Below, one piece after another: positions 9,180 through 17,641 of a DNA stretch of 64,000 nucleotides. This DNA is from Methylonatrum sp040877625. GTDB lineage: Bacteria > Pseudomonadota > Gammaproteobacteria > Nitrococcales > Aquisalimonadaceae. The stretch lies in NCBI GenBank assembly GCA_040877625.1, contig JBBDNK010000026.1, positions 1-64,000 on the forward strand. Reading direction: 5' to 3'. Position numbers and translations under genes: made by a program. Below the pieces are notes generated by a model. The model saw only the letters and a program-made list of their open reading frames with translations, had not been told where the DNA came from and searched no databases. The first letter of the stretch is position 1; every line of letters begins with the position of its first letter.

Positions 9180-9932
9180 TTAACCGCCGCCGTAGCGCAG
9201 CCGGTACCACCAGAATCCAACGTATTCATGCAAGGTCCCGTGGGTGATTAGCAATGCACGCGCGTTGGGCAGCCAGGCATGGTAACCAGCTGGGTGCTCT
9301 TCGACGAAGCTCGTTGGGGCGGGGATAACGGTGGCGAAGCCGGCGCGCCCGAAGCTCTCCAGGACGCGGCGCATGTGCAGCGCGGAGGTCACGACAATGA
9401 TCCGGTCGATGCCGGAACGCATGAGCAGCTGATAGCTGTAGCGGGCGTTTTCCTCAGTATTCCGGCTATTTCCCTCGATCCAGGTGACTTCGGCACCGAA
9501 ATCCCGGGTCAGTGCGGTTGCCATGAGCGCGGCTTCGGAGACGCCCACGCTTGCCGGGTCGCCACCGGTTACCAGCAGCGGCAGCCCCGTGACCTGCTGC
9601 AGTCGGGCGCCGTAGCGGATCCGCTCCAGGGTCCGGTCGCTGACGGTGGCGCCTCCGTATTCCGGAGCATGTGCGTTGCTGCCGCCCGCCAGCACCACGA
9701 TGGCGCCCGCGTCCCGAGCCCCTCGAAGCTCGAGACCCGCTGCCGTGCGGTTTTGCAGGCCCGAGGCCAGCCATCCACTTACGCTCGGCGCGGAGGCGAG
9801 GTAAAGCACGATCAGGCCGGTGCCGGCCAGCACACGGCCGACAGGCCGGTGCCACCAGATCAGGCCTGCCAACACCAGCAGCAGGACGCCGCCCGGAGGG
9901 AACAACAACAGCTCAATGAAACCCCACCACAT
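9180..9932 (-). CDS. YdcF/ElyC-family (DUF218) membrane protein
   Basis: A 250-residue protein with two N-terminal membrane segments (about residues 5-25 and 33-52) followed by a DUF218 domain. The domain starts at AGAIVVLAGGSN and contains VTGGDPAS and SRNTEENARYSY. ElyC-type members affect envelope biogenesis and the lipid carrier for peptidoglycan. The catalytic role is unresolved for the family. It follows lipB on the same strand after a 60-base gap that holds one arm of a short repeat. In many relatives lipA occupies this position, and it is absent here. Confidence 0.8.
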   Translation of the reverse strand: MWWGFIELLLFPPGGVLLLVLAGLIWWHRPVGRVLAGTGLIVLYLASAPSVSGWLASGLQNRTAAGLELRGARDAGAIVVLAGGSNAHAPEYGGATVSDRTLERIRYGARLQQVTGLPLLVTGGDPASVGVSEAALMATALTRDFGAEVTWIEGNSRNTEENARYSYQLLMRSGIDRIIVVTSALHMRRVLESFGRAGFATVIPAPTSFVEEHPAGYHAWLPNARALLITHGTLHEYVGFWWYRLRYGGG

Positions 9933-9962
9933 GATGTGCGTTCTCGGTATCCGTCTCGTTTA

Positions 9963-9981
9963 GGGAGCCTCTGATCTATTC
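9963..9981 (+). repeat. Single arm of RGGAG..TATTC repeat family
   Basis: GGGAGCCTCTGATCTATTC matches the arm of the inverted repeats at 4774-4824 and 29869-29912 at most positions. No opposing arm is visible nearby. It lies 12 bases past the lipB stop, in the gap before the ydcF-like gene. Confidence 0.5.
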
Positions 9982-9992
9982 ACGCGACCGCG

Positions 9993-10628
9993 TCAGGCCC
10001 CGGCCGGGTGCGCGGCCACCAGGTCTCGCAAGCGTTGTGCAAGCATCTGCGCAACGTTTTTGGGGCGCCTGGCGCCGGTCAGGGCCGCCATGCTGGTCAC
10101 GGCGAGCCCGGCATGGCCGCAGGGGTTGATGCGCGTGAACGGTTCGAGGTCCATGTCCACGTTCAGGCTCAGGCCGTGATAGCTGGCGCCGCGGCGGATG
10201 CGCAGCCCCACGGCGGCAATCTTTGCATCGTCCACGTACACGCCGGGCGCGTCGGGGCGAGGATAAGCGTGAATATCGAATGCCGCGAGCACGTCCACCA
10301 CGGACTGCTCCAGCAGACTCACCAGTCGACGGACGCCAATGCCACGACGGCGCACATCGACCAGTACGTAGACCACCACCTGGCCCGGCCCGTGATAGGT
10401 GACTTGTCCGCCGCGGTCAACCGGCACCACCGGAATATCGCCGGCCGCCAGAATATGTTCCGGCTTGCCGTTCTGTCCAAGCGTGAAAACCGGCGGGTGC
10501 TCCAGCACCCACAGCTCGTCAGGCGTATCGGCATCACGATTGTCCGTGAACGCCCGCATCGCCTCGACGGCCGGCCGATACGCGCGGTGGCCAAGGTAAC
10601 GAATCAAGGGGGGCTTGATGGCAGGCAT
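9993..10628 (-). CDS. lipB: Octanoyl-ACP:protein octanoyltransferase LipB
   Basis: A protein of about 211 residues that moves the octanoyl group from acyl carrier protein to lipoyl domains, the first step of lipoate synthesis. The conserved RGGQVTYHGPGQ loop and the catalytic Cys in RINPCGHAGLAVTS with its partner Lys (DAKIAAVGLRI) are present. The ATG at 10628 matches the usual family N-terminus (RYLGHRAYRPAVEAM). A TTG at 10664 would add 12 residues without a visible ribosome site. It follows ybeD, as in other gammaproteobacteria. Confidence 0.95.
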   Translation of the reverse strand: MPAIKPPLIRYLGHRAYRPAVEAMRAFTDNRDADTPDELWVLEHPPVFTLGQNGKPEHILAAGDIPVVPVDRGGQVTYHGPGQVVVYVLVDVRRRGIGVRRLVSLLEQSVVDVLAAFDIHAYPRPDAPGVYVDDAKIAAVGLRIRRGASYHGLSLNVDMDLEPFTRINPCGHAGLAVTSMAALTGARRPKNVAQMLAQRLRDLVAAHPAGA

Positions 10629-10673
10629 GATGTCGACGGTGTCAGTGGCCGGATCGGCGAGCAAGGGAGTTAG

Positions 10674-10943
10674 TCACAGCGTCATCAAGACCTGCTCGTC
10701 GGCATTCAGCGCCAGGTAGACATTGTCCAGCTGCGTCTGGCTGACGGCGGTGAATGTCACGGTGACGGAAACGTATTTGCCTCGCTGGCTCGGCGTTGTG
10801 TAGACATCTTCGGCGCTCAATTCCGGCACGTATTCGCGAACAATGCCTACAACGTGCAGGACGAAATCCGGGTCCGCCCGGCCCATGATCTTGACCGGGA
10901 ATTCGCAGGGGAACTTGATGGCGCTTTCACGGTTCTCGGACAT
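10674..10943 (-). CDS. ybeD: YbeD/DUF493 family protein
   Basis: A small cytoplasmic protein of 89 residues with the DUF493 alpha-beta fold, which resembles ACT-like regulatory domains. The characteristic core is IKFPCEFPVKIMG and the strand pattern SQRGKYVSVTVTF. The ATG at 10943 (MSENRES) gives the standard length, and the longer upstream frame has no family similarity. It is usually found between dacA and lipB. Here lipB is still adjacent but dacA is 6.7 kb away. Biochemical function is not established. Confidence 0.88.
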   Translation of the reverse strand: MSENRESAIKFPCEFPVKIMGRADPDFVLHVVGIVREYVPELSAEDVYTTPSQRGKYVSVTVTFTAVSQTQLDNVYLALNADEQVLMTL

Positions 10944-11224
10944 GTGCTGAATCTGAAGTCGGGACTGGGCTCTCGATTTTAGCACGCTGCCGGTGATGGG
11001 TCTCGGGCCCCGATCGTGCTCACGCACGCGTGGTAATCATGTCGCTGAACAGATCCGGGGGCGCTGGAACTTTAATTATTTTGCCCAGCCGCTATGCTCC
11101 GGTATCGATTCATATCCCGCTGAAGCACGCGCCGGCGACCGACAACATGGTGAAAGCGCGGTGCGGGGTAGGGCAAGTCTGCTTGAAAATGGACACGCGC
11201 ACCGCGTTTTTGAGGGATCAGATC

Positions 11225-14092
11225 ATGTGCAGATTGTTGGCTGGCAACGCGCTCCTGCTGCTTGTCCTGGTCAGCGCCCTGTGTGCCGTGTCGGTTCCCG
11301 TCAGCGTGGCGTATGCCAGCCCTCCCGGCGTGATTGACTTGCGGGATGAGAACCTGCGCGATGGTCACCTCGTCAATCTTTCCGGGCAATGGGAATTCTA
11401 TTGGGGTGAGTTTGTCGACCCCACCGAGTTCATTGCCGGCCTGCGTGCGAATCCGCAGTACATCCCGGTGCCTGGTGTATGGACAGGCCGGGAGTGGAAT
11501 GGAGGGACGGTGCCGGCGTATGGATTCGGCACGGTTCGCGTCCGCGTTCTGTTGCCGGAGGGGCATGATTTACCGCTGGCCTTCAAGATAACCAGAATCA
11601 AATCCGCCTTTTCGTTGTACGTGAACGGGCAGCTTCTCGCGTCGATGGGGAAAGTCGCGGAGCATGCGGACGGTTTCGAGACCGGCCATACGCCGTTAAT
11701 GAGCACCTATATTCCCAGCTCGAGCGAGCTGGATGTGGTTATCCATGTAGCAAATTTCTGGTACATGCGCACCGCCATCGACGAGCCCATTGTCTTCGGA
11801 GATGAGAATGCCGCCCGGAATGCGCGCGAACGAGGAATTGCCGTTGAGCTTTTTGGTGCCGGCGCATTTCTGCTGATGGGGCTGTACCACCTGGGGCAAT
11901 GGAGTCTGCGCCGGCACGATATCGCTCCACTCCTTTTCGGCGCGGCCTGCCTTTCGCTGCTGTTTTCGATCCTTGCCGGCGGGGAGAAGTTTCTCTACCA
12001 GTTCCTGCCGCAGGGCAGCGATTCCATTGTGCTGACTGTCCAGCTTACCGGGGTATGTCTTGGCGTCACCCTGTTTCATGGTTTTATCCAGACGCTGTTC
12101 CCGAAGGAGTATCCGGCGTGGGTCCGGAACCTGACTGTCGGCAATGGTGTGGCCATGTCCCTCGTGGCGATACTCGGGCCGGATGTCGTGCTCGTCGGGC
12201 CGGTCGTGCTGTATTCGATGCTAAGTCTGATTCCGGTTCTGCTTCATATGTTGTACGTCATGGTATTGGCGCTCGCACGACGGCGGGAAGGGGCCTGGCT
12301 GGTGGCCGTCGGGATGAGTGTAATGGTTGCGACCTGCGTGAATGATGCGCTGTTCGAGCGCGGCCTGATCGAGACCGGCTTCTATATCTCGTATGGGGTA
12401 CTGGCCTATGTATTTGTTCAGTCGTTCATGTTGTCGGTGCGCTTCAGTCGGGCATTCTCGGAACTGGAACTGCTGAAGGAGACACTCGAGGACAAGGTCG
12501 TCGAGCGTACCCGCGCCGCGGAAACCGCAAAGGAAGAGGCTACCGCGGCGGCGGCCGCCAAGGGCGAGTTTCTCGCCAACATGAGCCATGAGCTCCGCAC
12601 GCCGTTGAACACAGTCATCGGTTATGCGGAGCTTGCCAGGGACAGGGTAAAGGACGGCAGCGTCAGTGATTACCTGGAGCGTGTCCATAACGCTTCCTGC
12701 TTTCTGCTACGGCTCATCAACGACATTCTGGATTTCTCCAAGATCGAGGCGGGCAAATTCAGTCTTGTGCGCTATGTGTTCAGGCCGGGCAACGTCATGG
12801 GCAGAGTGTCCAGCATGCTGCATCAGCAGGCCGTGTCGAAGGGCCTGGTGTTCAGCGTCTCGGTTTCCGAACACGTTCCGGAATGGGTTGCCGGCGATGA
12901 CGTACGGCTGGAACAGATCTTCGTCAATCTATGCTCCAACGCGATCAAGTTTACCCATGAGGGCAGTGTGCGGGCCTACCTTGATGCCAGATCCACTGAC
13001 TCGGGACGCATTGAGTTCATCGGTCGGGTGGTCGATACCGGGGTGGGGATCGAGGAGGACATTATTTCAGTGATCTTCGGTGCCTTTACACAGGCCGACA
13101 ACTCATCGACGCGCCGTTTCGAGGGTACCGGACTGGGGTTGAGCAACGTTAAAAGTCTGGTCGAGATGATGGGCGGTGCGATTACCGTTCAAAGTGCGCC
13201 GGGCAGAGGTAGTGAATTCCGCTTCACGGTGTTGCTCGATCAGATCAGCGAGGCAGAGCGACTCGATCCAGCAATGCGGTCGCTTCCGACACCCACACAG
13301 GCGCCGCATCTTAAAGGCGCGGATATCCTGGTGGTGGATGATAATGCGGCAAACCGGGACCTGGCGAGCGATCTGCTCGGTGGCTACGGCGTCAATGTCG
13401 TGGCCGTCGCCTCGGGCCGTGAAGCCATCGACTCGGTTCGGTTACGGCGCTATGACGCTGTGCTGATGGATCTTCTCATGCCTGATATGGATGGCTATGA
13501 AACGGTACGCCACATTCGTGAAATTCATCCTCGTTCGTCGCTACCGGTCATTGCCTTGTCCGCCGCGGCACTTGATGCAAAGCAGCAGTGCATTGAGGCG
13601 GGAATGGACGACTTCATCTGCAAGCCGATAGTGACCAACGATCTGCTTCAGGTACTTGCCAGGTGGATACGTAAACTGGAGCAGGGCGACGGTCCGGCCA
13701 GGGAGATTGTCGACACATCGGACTGGGGGGTGTGGGAGCACATTGATCCTGCGTACCTGGCGCTGCGTGTCCAACACGACCGGTTGCTCATGCGCCATCA
13801 ACTGCAGGCTTTCCTGAGCAGTACGACTACCGTTGAGCGCCGGATGACCGCTGCGGTGGCGCGGGCGGATAGCACCGGGTTGGCGCCCTTGCTTCATGAT
13901 CAGAAGAACATGGCGGCCGGTATCGGTGCTCGGGCGCTGTCTCACGCCATAGAGAGCTTCCAGACTCTGGCAGCGGACGGCCGTGAGATTCCCCGCGAAT
14001 TGCTCGCCACGTTTTCTCAATTGCTGAGCGAGGCGCGCCGGGAAGCAGCCACGCTGAAAACGTTCGTTGATGGAGTGGAAAAGATAACGTGA
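11225..14092 (+). CDS. 7TM-DISM hybrid sensor histidine kinase with receiver and HPt-like domain
   Basis: A large inner-membrane sensor kinase. The start at 11225 is chosen because GAGGGA lies seven bases upstream and a signal peptide follows at once (ending near VAYASPPG). A longer in-frame start at 11189 is possible. An extracytoplasmic beta-sandwich of DISM type (about residues 35-190) precedes seven hydrophobic segments. Then come a coiled coil and HisKA with MSHELRTPLN (H455), an ATPase domain with VDTGVGI and GTGLGL, and a receiver with phosphoacceptor D749 in VLMDLLMPD. A C-terminal HPt-like helix has LLHDQKNMAAGIGA (H891). It overlaps the next gene by four bases. The signal sensed is unknown. 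Confidence 0.9.
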   Translation: MCRLLAGNALLLLVLVSALCAVSVPVSVAYASPPGVIDLRDENLRDGHLVNLSGQWEFYWGEFVDPTEFIAGLRANPQYIPVPGVWTGREWNGGTVPAYGFGTVRVRVLLPEGHDLPLAFKITRIKSAFSLYVNGQLLASMGKVAEHADGFETGHTPLMSTYIPSSSELDVVIHVANFWYMRTAIDEPIVFGDENAARNARERGIAVELFGAGAFLLMGLYHLGQWSLRRHDIAPLLFGAACLSLLFSILAGGEKFLYQFLPQGSDSIVLTVQLTGVCLGVTLFHGFIQTLFPKEYPAWVRNLTVGNGVAMSLVAILGPDVVLVGPVVLYSMLSLIPVLLHMLYVMVLALARRREGAWLVAVGMSVMVATCVNDALFERGLIETGFYISYGVLAYVFVQSFMLSVRFSRAFSELELLKETLEDKVVERTRAAETAKEEATAAAAAKGEFLANMSHELRTPLNTVIGYAELARDRVKDGSVSDYLERVHNASCFLLRLINDILDFSKIEAGKFSLVRYVFRPGNVMGRVSSMLHQQAVSKGLVFSVSVSEHVPEWVAGDDVRLEQIFVNLCSNAIKFTHEGSVRAYLDARSTDSGRIEFIGRVVDTGVGIEEDIISVIFGAFTQADNSSTRRFEGTGLGLSNVKSLVEMMGGAITVQSAPGRGSEFRFTVLLDQISEAERLDPAMRSLPTPTQAPHLKGADILVVDDNAANRDLASDLLGGYGVNVVAVASGREAIDSVRLRRYDAVLMDLLMPDMDGYETVRHIREIHPRSSLPVIALSAAALDAKQQCIEAGMDDFICKPIVTNDLLQVLARWIRKLEQGDGPAREIVDTSDWGVWEHIDPAYLALRVQHDRLLMRHQLQAFLSSTTTVERRMTAAVARADSTGLAPLLHDQKNMAAGIGARALSHAIESFQTLAADGREIPRELLATFSQLLSEARREAATLKTFVDGVEKIT

Positions 14093-14847
14093 ACATGAAG
14101 CAGCAGATTCTGGCGATCGATCCGGACCCCAGGGGGGTGCGGTCGACTCAAAGCGCATGTGAGGATTTCTTCGAACTCTTGTTTCATGGGTACGATACCG
14201 ACCTTGAGGCCGCGATGGCTGGCAGCAGCATAGGCGTGGCCGTCGTGGATGTGACCGTGGAATCCGGGCTACGGGTCTGTGAATACCTGCGGTCGCGCTG
14301 GCCTGATGTGCCGACAATCGCGGTGTCGGCCAGTGCGGCTCTGGATATTGAACTCGCGGCGTATCGCGCGGGCGTTGTTGATTTCGTTCCCAAGCCCCTG
14401 GTGCCGGAGCTTTTCGTGCAGAAATGCCGGCTGGCGCTTAATCCGCTGTTTCCTTCGCTCTCCAGTAATCCGCGAATACTTGCGGTCGACGACAACAGGT
14501 TTGATCGGGAGCTGATCCGGGAGGTACTCGGCGACGAGTATGAAGTTTTTTGCGCCGCGACAGGCTCCGAGGCGTTGTGGCTGTGTCTGCAGGAGCGGCC
14601 GGATCTTGTGCTGCTTGACGTGATTCTCCCTGATCAGAGTGGCATTGAGGTTTGCAGAGCCATTCGGGCCAGTCCCAGCATGGATGCCGTGCCGGTGGTT
14701 TTCGTCAGTCATCGCACCATGGTCTGCGCACAGCTCGAGGGGTTGCGAGCCGGCGGGACTGATTATATTCCCAAGCCCATTGCGGTGCCTGTGCTGCGGC
14801 GGCGGTTGCGGTGTTTGTTGCGAGGTCCTGCCGGGGTGTACGGATAG
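14089..14847 (+). CDS. Twin-receiver (REC-REC) response regulator without output domain
   Basis: A 252-residue protein with two receiver domains. The first (about 5-120) is degenerate in its acidic pocket but keeps an Asp in VVDVTVESG and a Lys in FVPKPL. The second (about 124-248) is complete, with AVDDN, VLLDVILPD and IPKPI. No DNA-binding or enzymatic domain follows, so it may act as a phosphate relay or through protein contacts. The GTG at 14089 overlaps the hybrid kinase stop, so the two are coupled. An ATG at 14095 is the alternative start. Confidence 0.88.
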   Translation: MNMKQQILAIDPDPRGVRSTQSACEDFFELLFHGYDTDLEAAMAGSSIGVAVVDVTVESGLRVCEYLRSRWPDVPTIAVSASAALDIELAAYRAGVVDFVPKPLVPELFVQKCRLALNPLFPSLSSNPRILAVDDNRFDRELIREVLGDEYEVFCAATGSEALWLCLQERPDLVLLDVILPDQSGIEVCRAIRASPSMDAVPVVFVSHRTMVCAQLEGLRAGGTDYIPKPIAVPVLRRRLRCLLRGPAGVYG

Positions 14848-14874
14848 CAGGTGGAGGGCCTTGCCTTCTCGAAC

Positions 14875-15771
14875 TCAGATTCTCTGCGCGAAATTGAAAA
14901 TGACCTGCCGAAGCCATGCATGCCCGGGGTCAGTTTCGCTATGGGCACTCCAGCCTTGATAGGTACGCATCGGCGGTATACTCAGGGGGCACTTGAACAG
15001 CCGGATCGGGAAATACTCGGTGTAATATCGGGCCAGTCGCTCGGGCACGGTTGCAACAAACTCGGTCTGCGCAATCAGGTTCACGGAGCGCGCGTAATCG
15101 GTGCCGTGCACCGTGATCCTGCGTGCAAGACCTTTCTCGCGAAGGAGCAAATCGACCGTCTGTTCGGGAAATGCAACATGGTTTAACGCCAGGTAATCTT
15201 CAAGTGACAGATCATCGTCAACGCCCGGATGTTCAGTGCGTGCGATACCGGTCCAGCTGTCCATCATTATTTCCTGGCCGAATGGGTGACTGTCGGCCGA
15301 CGTGGTTCCCACAAAAAGCTCTACCTCCGATTGCCGAAATGAACGTTTCTGCGCCGTTCCCGTCGACTCCAGCAAGGGCAGAAGCTCAATGGATATTCTG
15401 GGCGCGATCCAGGTGATCCAATCCATGACTCTGGCCGTCATAACAGCATCAATGTAGCCGGTCGTTGCGAGAACAAATGTGCGATCTTCTTCCTGGAAGT
15501 TGAATTCCTGGCTTCCTTCAACCGCGGATAGTATATCGCGCAGGGCGCGAGCGATCAGGTTGGCTACCCGATCCGCTGTCGGTGTCGGCCGCATGCCGCC
15601 GGCGGCGCGGACGAACAGTTCGTCGTGAAATAGTCCCCGCAGGCGTGACAGTGCATTGCTGAGAGTCGGTTGAGCGACGCCCAGTGCATCGGCGGCGCGC
15701 CGCACTGAACGCTCCCTGTATAGCGCGTCAAAAACCGGTAATAGATTCAAGTCGATCCTTCTGAAACGCAC
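14875..15771 (-). CDS. LysR-family transcriptional regulator
   Basis: A 298-residue regulator. The GTG start at 15771 is supported by a strong AAGGAGG six bases upstream and by the family N-terminus (RRIDLNLLPVFDALYRERSVRRAADALGV). An upstream ATG at 15876 would add 35 residues with no family match. The winged helix-turn-helix covers about residues 8-68, and the NodD/SyrM-like effector domain fills the rest. It is transcribed away from the LeuC-like gene, the arrangement of a LysR regulator and its target. The effector is unknown. Confidence 0.92.
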   Translation of the reverse strand: MRFRRIDLNLLPVFDALYRERSVRRAADALGVAQPTLSNALSRLRGLFHDELFVRAAGGMRPTPTADRVANLIARALRDILSAVEGSQEFNFQEEDRTFVLATTGYIDAVMTARVMDWITWIAPRISIELLPLLESTGTAQKRSFRQSEVELFVGTTSADSHPFGQEIMMDSWTGIARTEHPGVDDDLSLEDYLALNHVAFPEQTVDLLLREKGLARRITVHGTDYARSVNLIAQTEFVATVPERLARYYTEYFPIRLFKCPLSIPPMRTYQGWSAHSETDPGHAWLRQVIFNFAQRI

Positions 15772-16129
15772 AGCGTGCCTCCTTGCCTGAATGCGTGTGC
15801 GTGGAAGATGTTTCTGAAGGCAGGCCACTTCTGTGCAGGGCAACCGGCACTCATCCGGACATCCCGGTTTCATCAATCACGCAAGACCGCATCGTGTCCG
15901 ATATTCATCTCATGAATACAATTTATTTTAACTCTAAAGTGTACAACGAAATCAAGAAAGGGTCTACTTAAAGTATGGCGATGGCGTACCGATGGCGTGA
16001 AGAGTGTTGGATTCTTTATGGCGTTTAATCTTGTAAAAAATCTGGTTGAAATAATTTTTATATGGATCCTTTGATACACCATATTATATTGAATAATTGT
16101 AGAAACAGGCATCGTTAAATGGAGTGCGT
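15772..16129. promoter_or_regulatory. AT-rich divergent intergenic region between lysR and leuC-like gene
   Basis: This 358-base region is clearly richer in A and T than its surroundings, especially 15900-16110. It holds the palindrome at 15902-15918 and the Shine-Dalgarno GGAG (16121-16124) of the LeuC-like gene. It probably contains both divergent promoters. No protein or RNA gene is evident in it. Confidence 0.6.
15902..15918. promoter_or_regulatory. Candidate LysR-type operator (palindromic T-N11-A)
   Basis: TATTCATCTCATGAATA is a perfect 7-bp inverted repeat around CTC. It contains the T-N11-A spacing typical of LysR boxes (TTCATCTCATGAA). It lies about 130 bases upstream of the lysR start and about 210 bases upstream of the LeuC-like gene. 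Binding is inferred from position and symmetry only. Confidence 0.5.
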
Positions 16130-17560
16130 ATGAGTAAGGATACTCTTCTGGACAAGATTTGGAACTCGCACACGGTCGAACGCCTGGGAAGCGGCAAAGA
16201 TCTGATTTTGATTGATACCCATTTTCTCGATAAACGCTCGAGCCCCGGGGCCCTTACGCCTATCAATGTGTGCAGGCGAGTGATGTCGTCACCGGCGCCG
16301 GGTCGCGAACGCGAAGTGGATGGGTCTGTCATTGTCGCGGAGCTCCGCCCCGAACAGGCGAATTGTCCGCAGGCACGGGCGCTCTTGCGGGCAATCGGAG
16401 TAAACATGGATGCCTGGCGTGCCGGGCATTCTCCGGTCGACCGCGCTGCACAGGGGATTGTACGGATGATGGTGCCGGAGGGCGGACTCGTGTTTCCAGG
16501 CATGACCGCCGCCAGTGACGATTGCCATACCAGCGCATTGGGCGGCCTCGGTGCTGTCGGGCTGGAGATCGGCGCCGATGATGTCGAGCAGGTGTTGGAG
16601 ACGCGGACGCTGGTGCAAAGAAAGCCAAAGGTTGCAGAGGTGAGAATTGACGGCGACCTGCAATCCGGTGTCACTGCCAGGGATGTCGCGACGACGATCT
16701 GCAGAACCCTGGGTGGAGGTGCCGCGGTCGGATATGCGCTGGAATTTACCGGAAACACCGTCAGATCCATGTCCGTGGATGGGCGCCTGTCGCTATGCAA
16801 TGTTGCAGTGGAGTTGGGAGCGCGTACGGCCTACGTGTCTCCGGATGTGTCGACGTTTGCGTATCTCGCAGAAACCCCGTTCGGACGGCTGCTGCGTCGC
16901 CAGGGGCGTTTATGGGAGGATGCCGTTGGCAAGTGGAAAGAAACGACACGCGCGGATGCCGCCTGTTTCGACAGGACGCATCTGATTGATGTCTCGATGC
17001 TGGAGCCTCAGATCAGCTGGGGCACGCAACCGTCGCAGGCAATTGCCGTTGACGGTATGGTCCCCGAACCGAGCGACGCCATCACGCACGCCGCCTTGGC
17101 ATATATGGGCCTGGAGCCGGGAGTGCGCATTCTGGGATTGCCCGTGGACAGCGTATTCATCGGCTCTCGTACCAATGCCAGGATCAGTGACCTGCGCGCG
17201 GCCGCCGCGCTGGTTGTGGCCAGTGGTCGGCGTGTGGCAAGAAATGTTCACGCCGTGGTTGTCCCCGGATCCAGCCAGGTAAGGGCGCAGGCTGAGCGCG
17301 AGGGGCTGGACGTTGCGTTCAGAAGCGCGGGATTTCATTGGCAATACGCCGGTTGCTCGATGTACGTCGGCTCCAACCGCGCGTCAGCCGAGCCCTTTCG
17401 TCGTTGCGTAGCGACGACCCACTTCAGTCTCGATGAGGGCCATGGGCTTCATGTCCGGACGCACATCGCCAGCCCCCTGACCGCTGCGGCGAGCGCACTC
17501 CTGGGGTGCATCGCCGACCCAAGATCATTGCTACGCAATGCCGCGGCGGAGACATCCTGA
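16130..17560 (+). CDS. LeuC-like aconitase-superfamily protein lacking cluster and catalytic residues
   Basis: A 476-residue protein whose whole length follows the large subunit of 3-isopropylmalate dehydratase. Shared blocks include VPEGGLVFPGMT, SVDGRLSLCNVAVELGA, ISWGTQPSQAI, AYMGLEPGV and HAVVVPGSSQVRAQAE. Key residues differ. The usual FIGSCTN is FIGSRTN (R347). The GCSMC pair is GCSMY, keeping C409 but with Y412. The DHNVST motif is DGSVIVA. GDSHT is DDCHT, and FEGRQG is replaced by DEGHG. A normal [4Fe-4S] site and isomerase chemistry are therefore unlikely. The frame is intact. The ATG at 16130 has GGAG five bases upstream. No LeuD small subunit follows. Confidence 0.85.
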   Translation: MSKDTLLDKIWNSHTVERLGSGKDLILIDTHFLDKRSSPGALTPINVCRRVMSSPAPGREREVDGSVIVAELRPEQANCPQARALLRAIGVNMDAWRAGHSPVDRAAQGIVRMMVPEGGLVFPGMTAASDDCHTSALGGLGAVGLEIGADDVEQVLETRTLVQRKPKVAEVRIDGDLQSGVTARDVATTICRTLGGGAAVGYALEFTGNTVRSMSVDGRLSLCNVAVELGARTAYVSPDVSTFAYLAETPFGRLLRRQGRLWEDAVGKWKETTRADAACFDRTHLIDVSMLEPQISWGTQPSQAIAVDGMVPEPSDAITHAALAYMGLEPGVRILGLPVDSVFIGSRTNARISDLRAAAALVVASGRRVARNVHAVVVPGSSQVRAQAEREGLDVAFRSAGFHWQYAGCSMYVGSNRASAEPFRRCVATTHFSLDEGHGLHVRTHIASPLTAAASALLGCIADPRSLLRNAAAETS

Positions 17561-17641
17561 TGGCAGCCAGTCTGATCACCGGTGATGTGACGGGCTATTG
17601 ACCGTGGCAGCGCCGGTGATGGATGCGGCGGTAGCGGCCTG

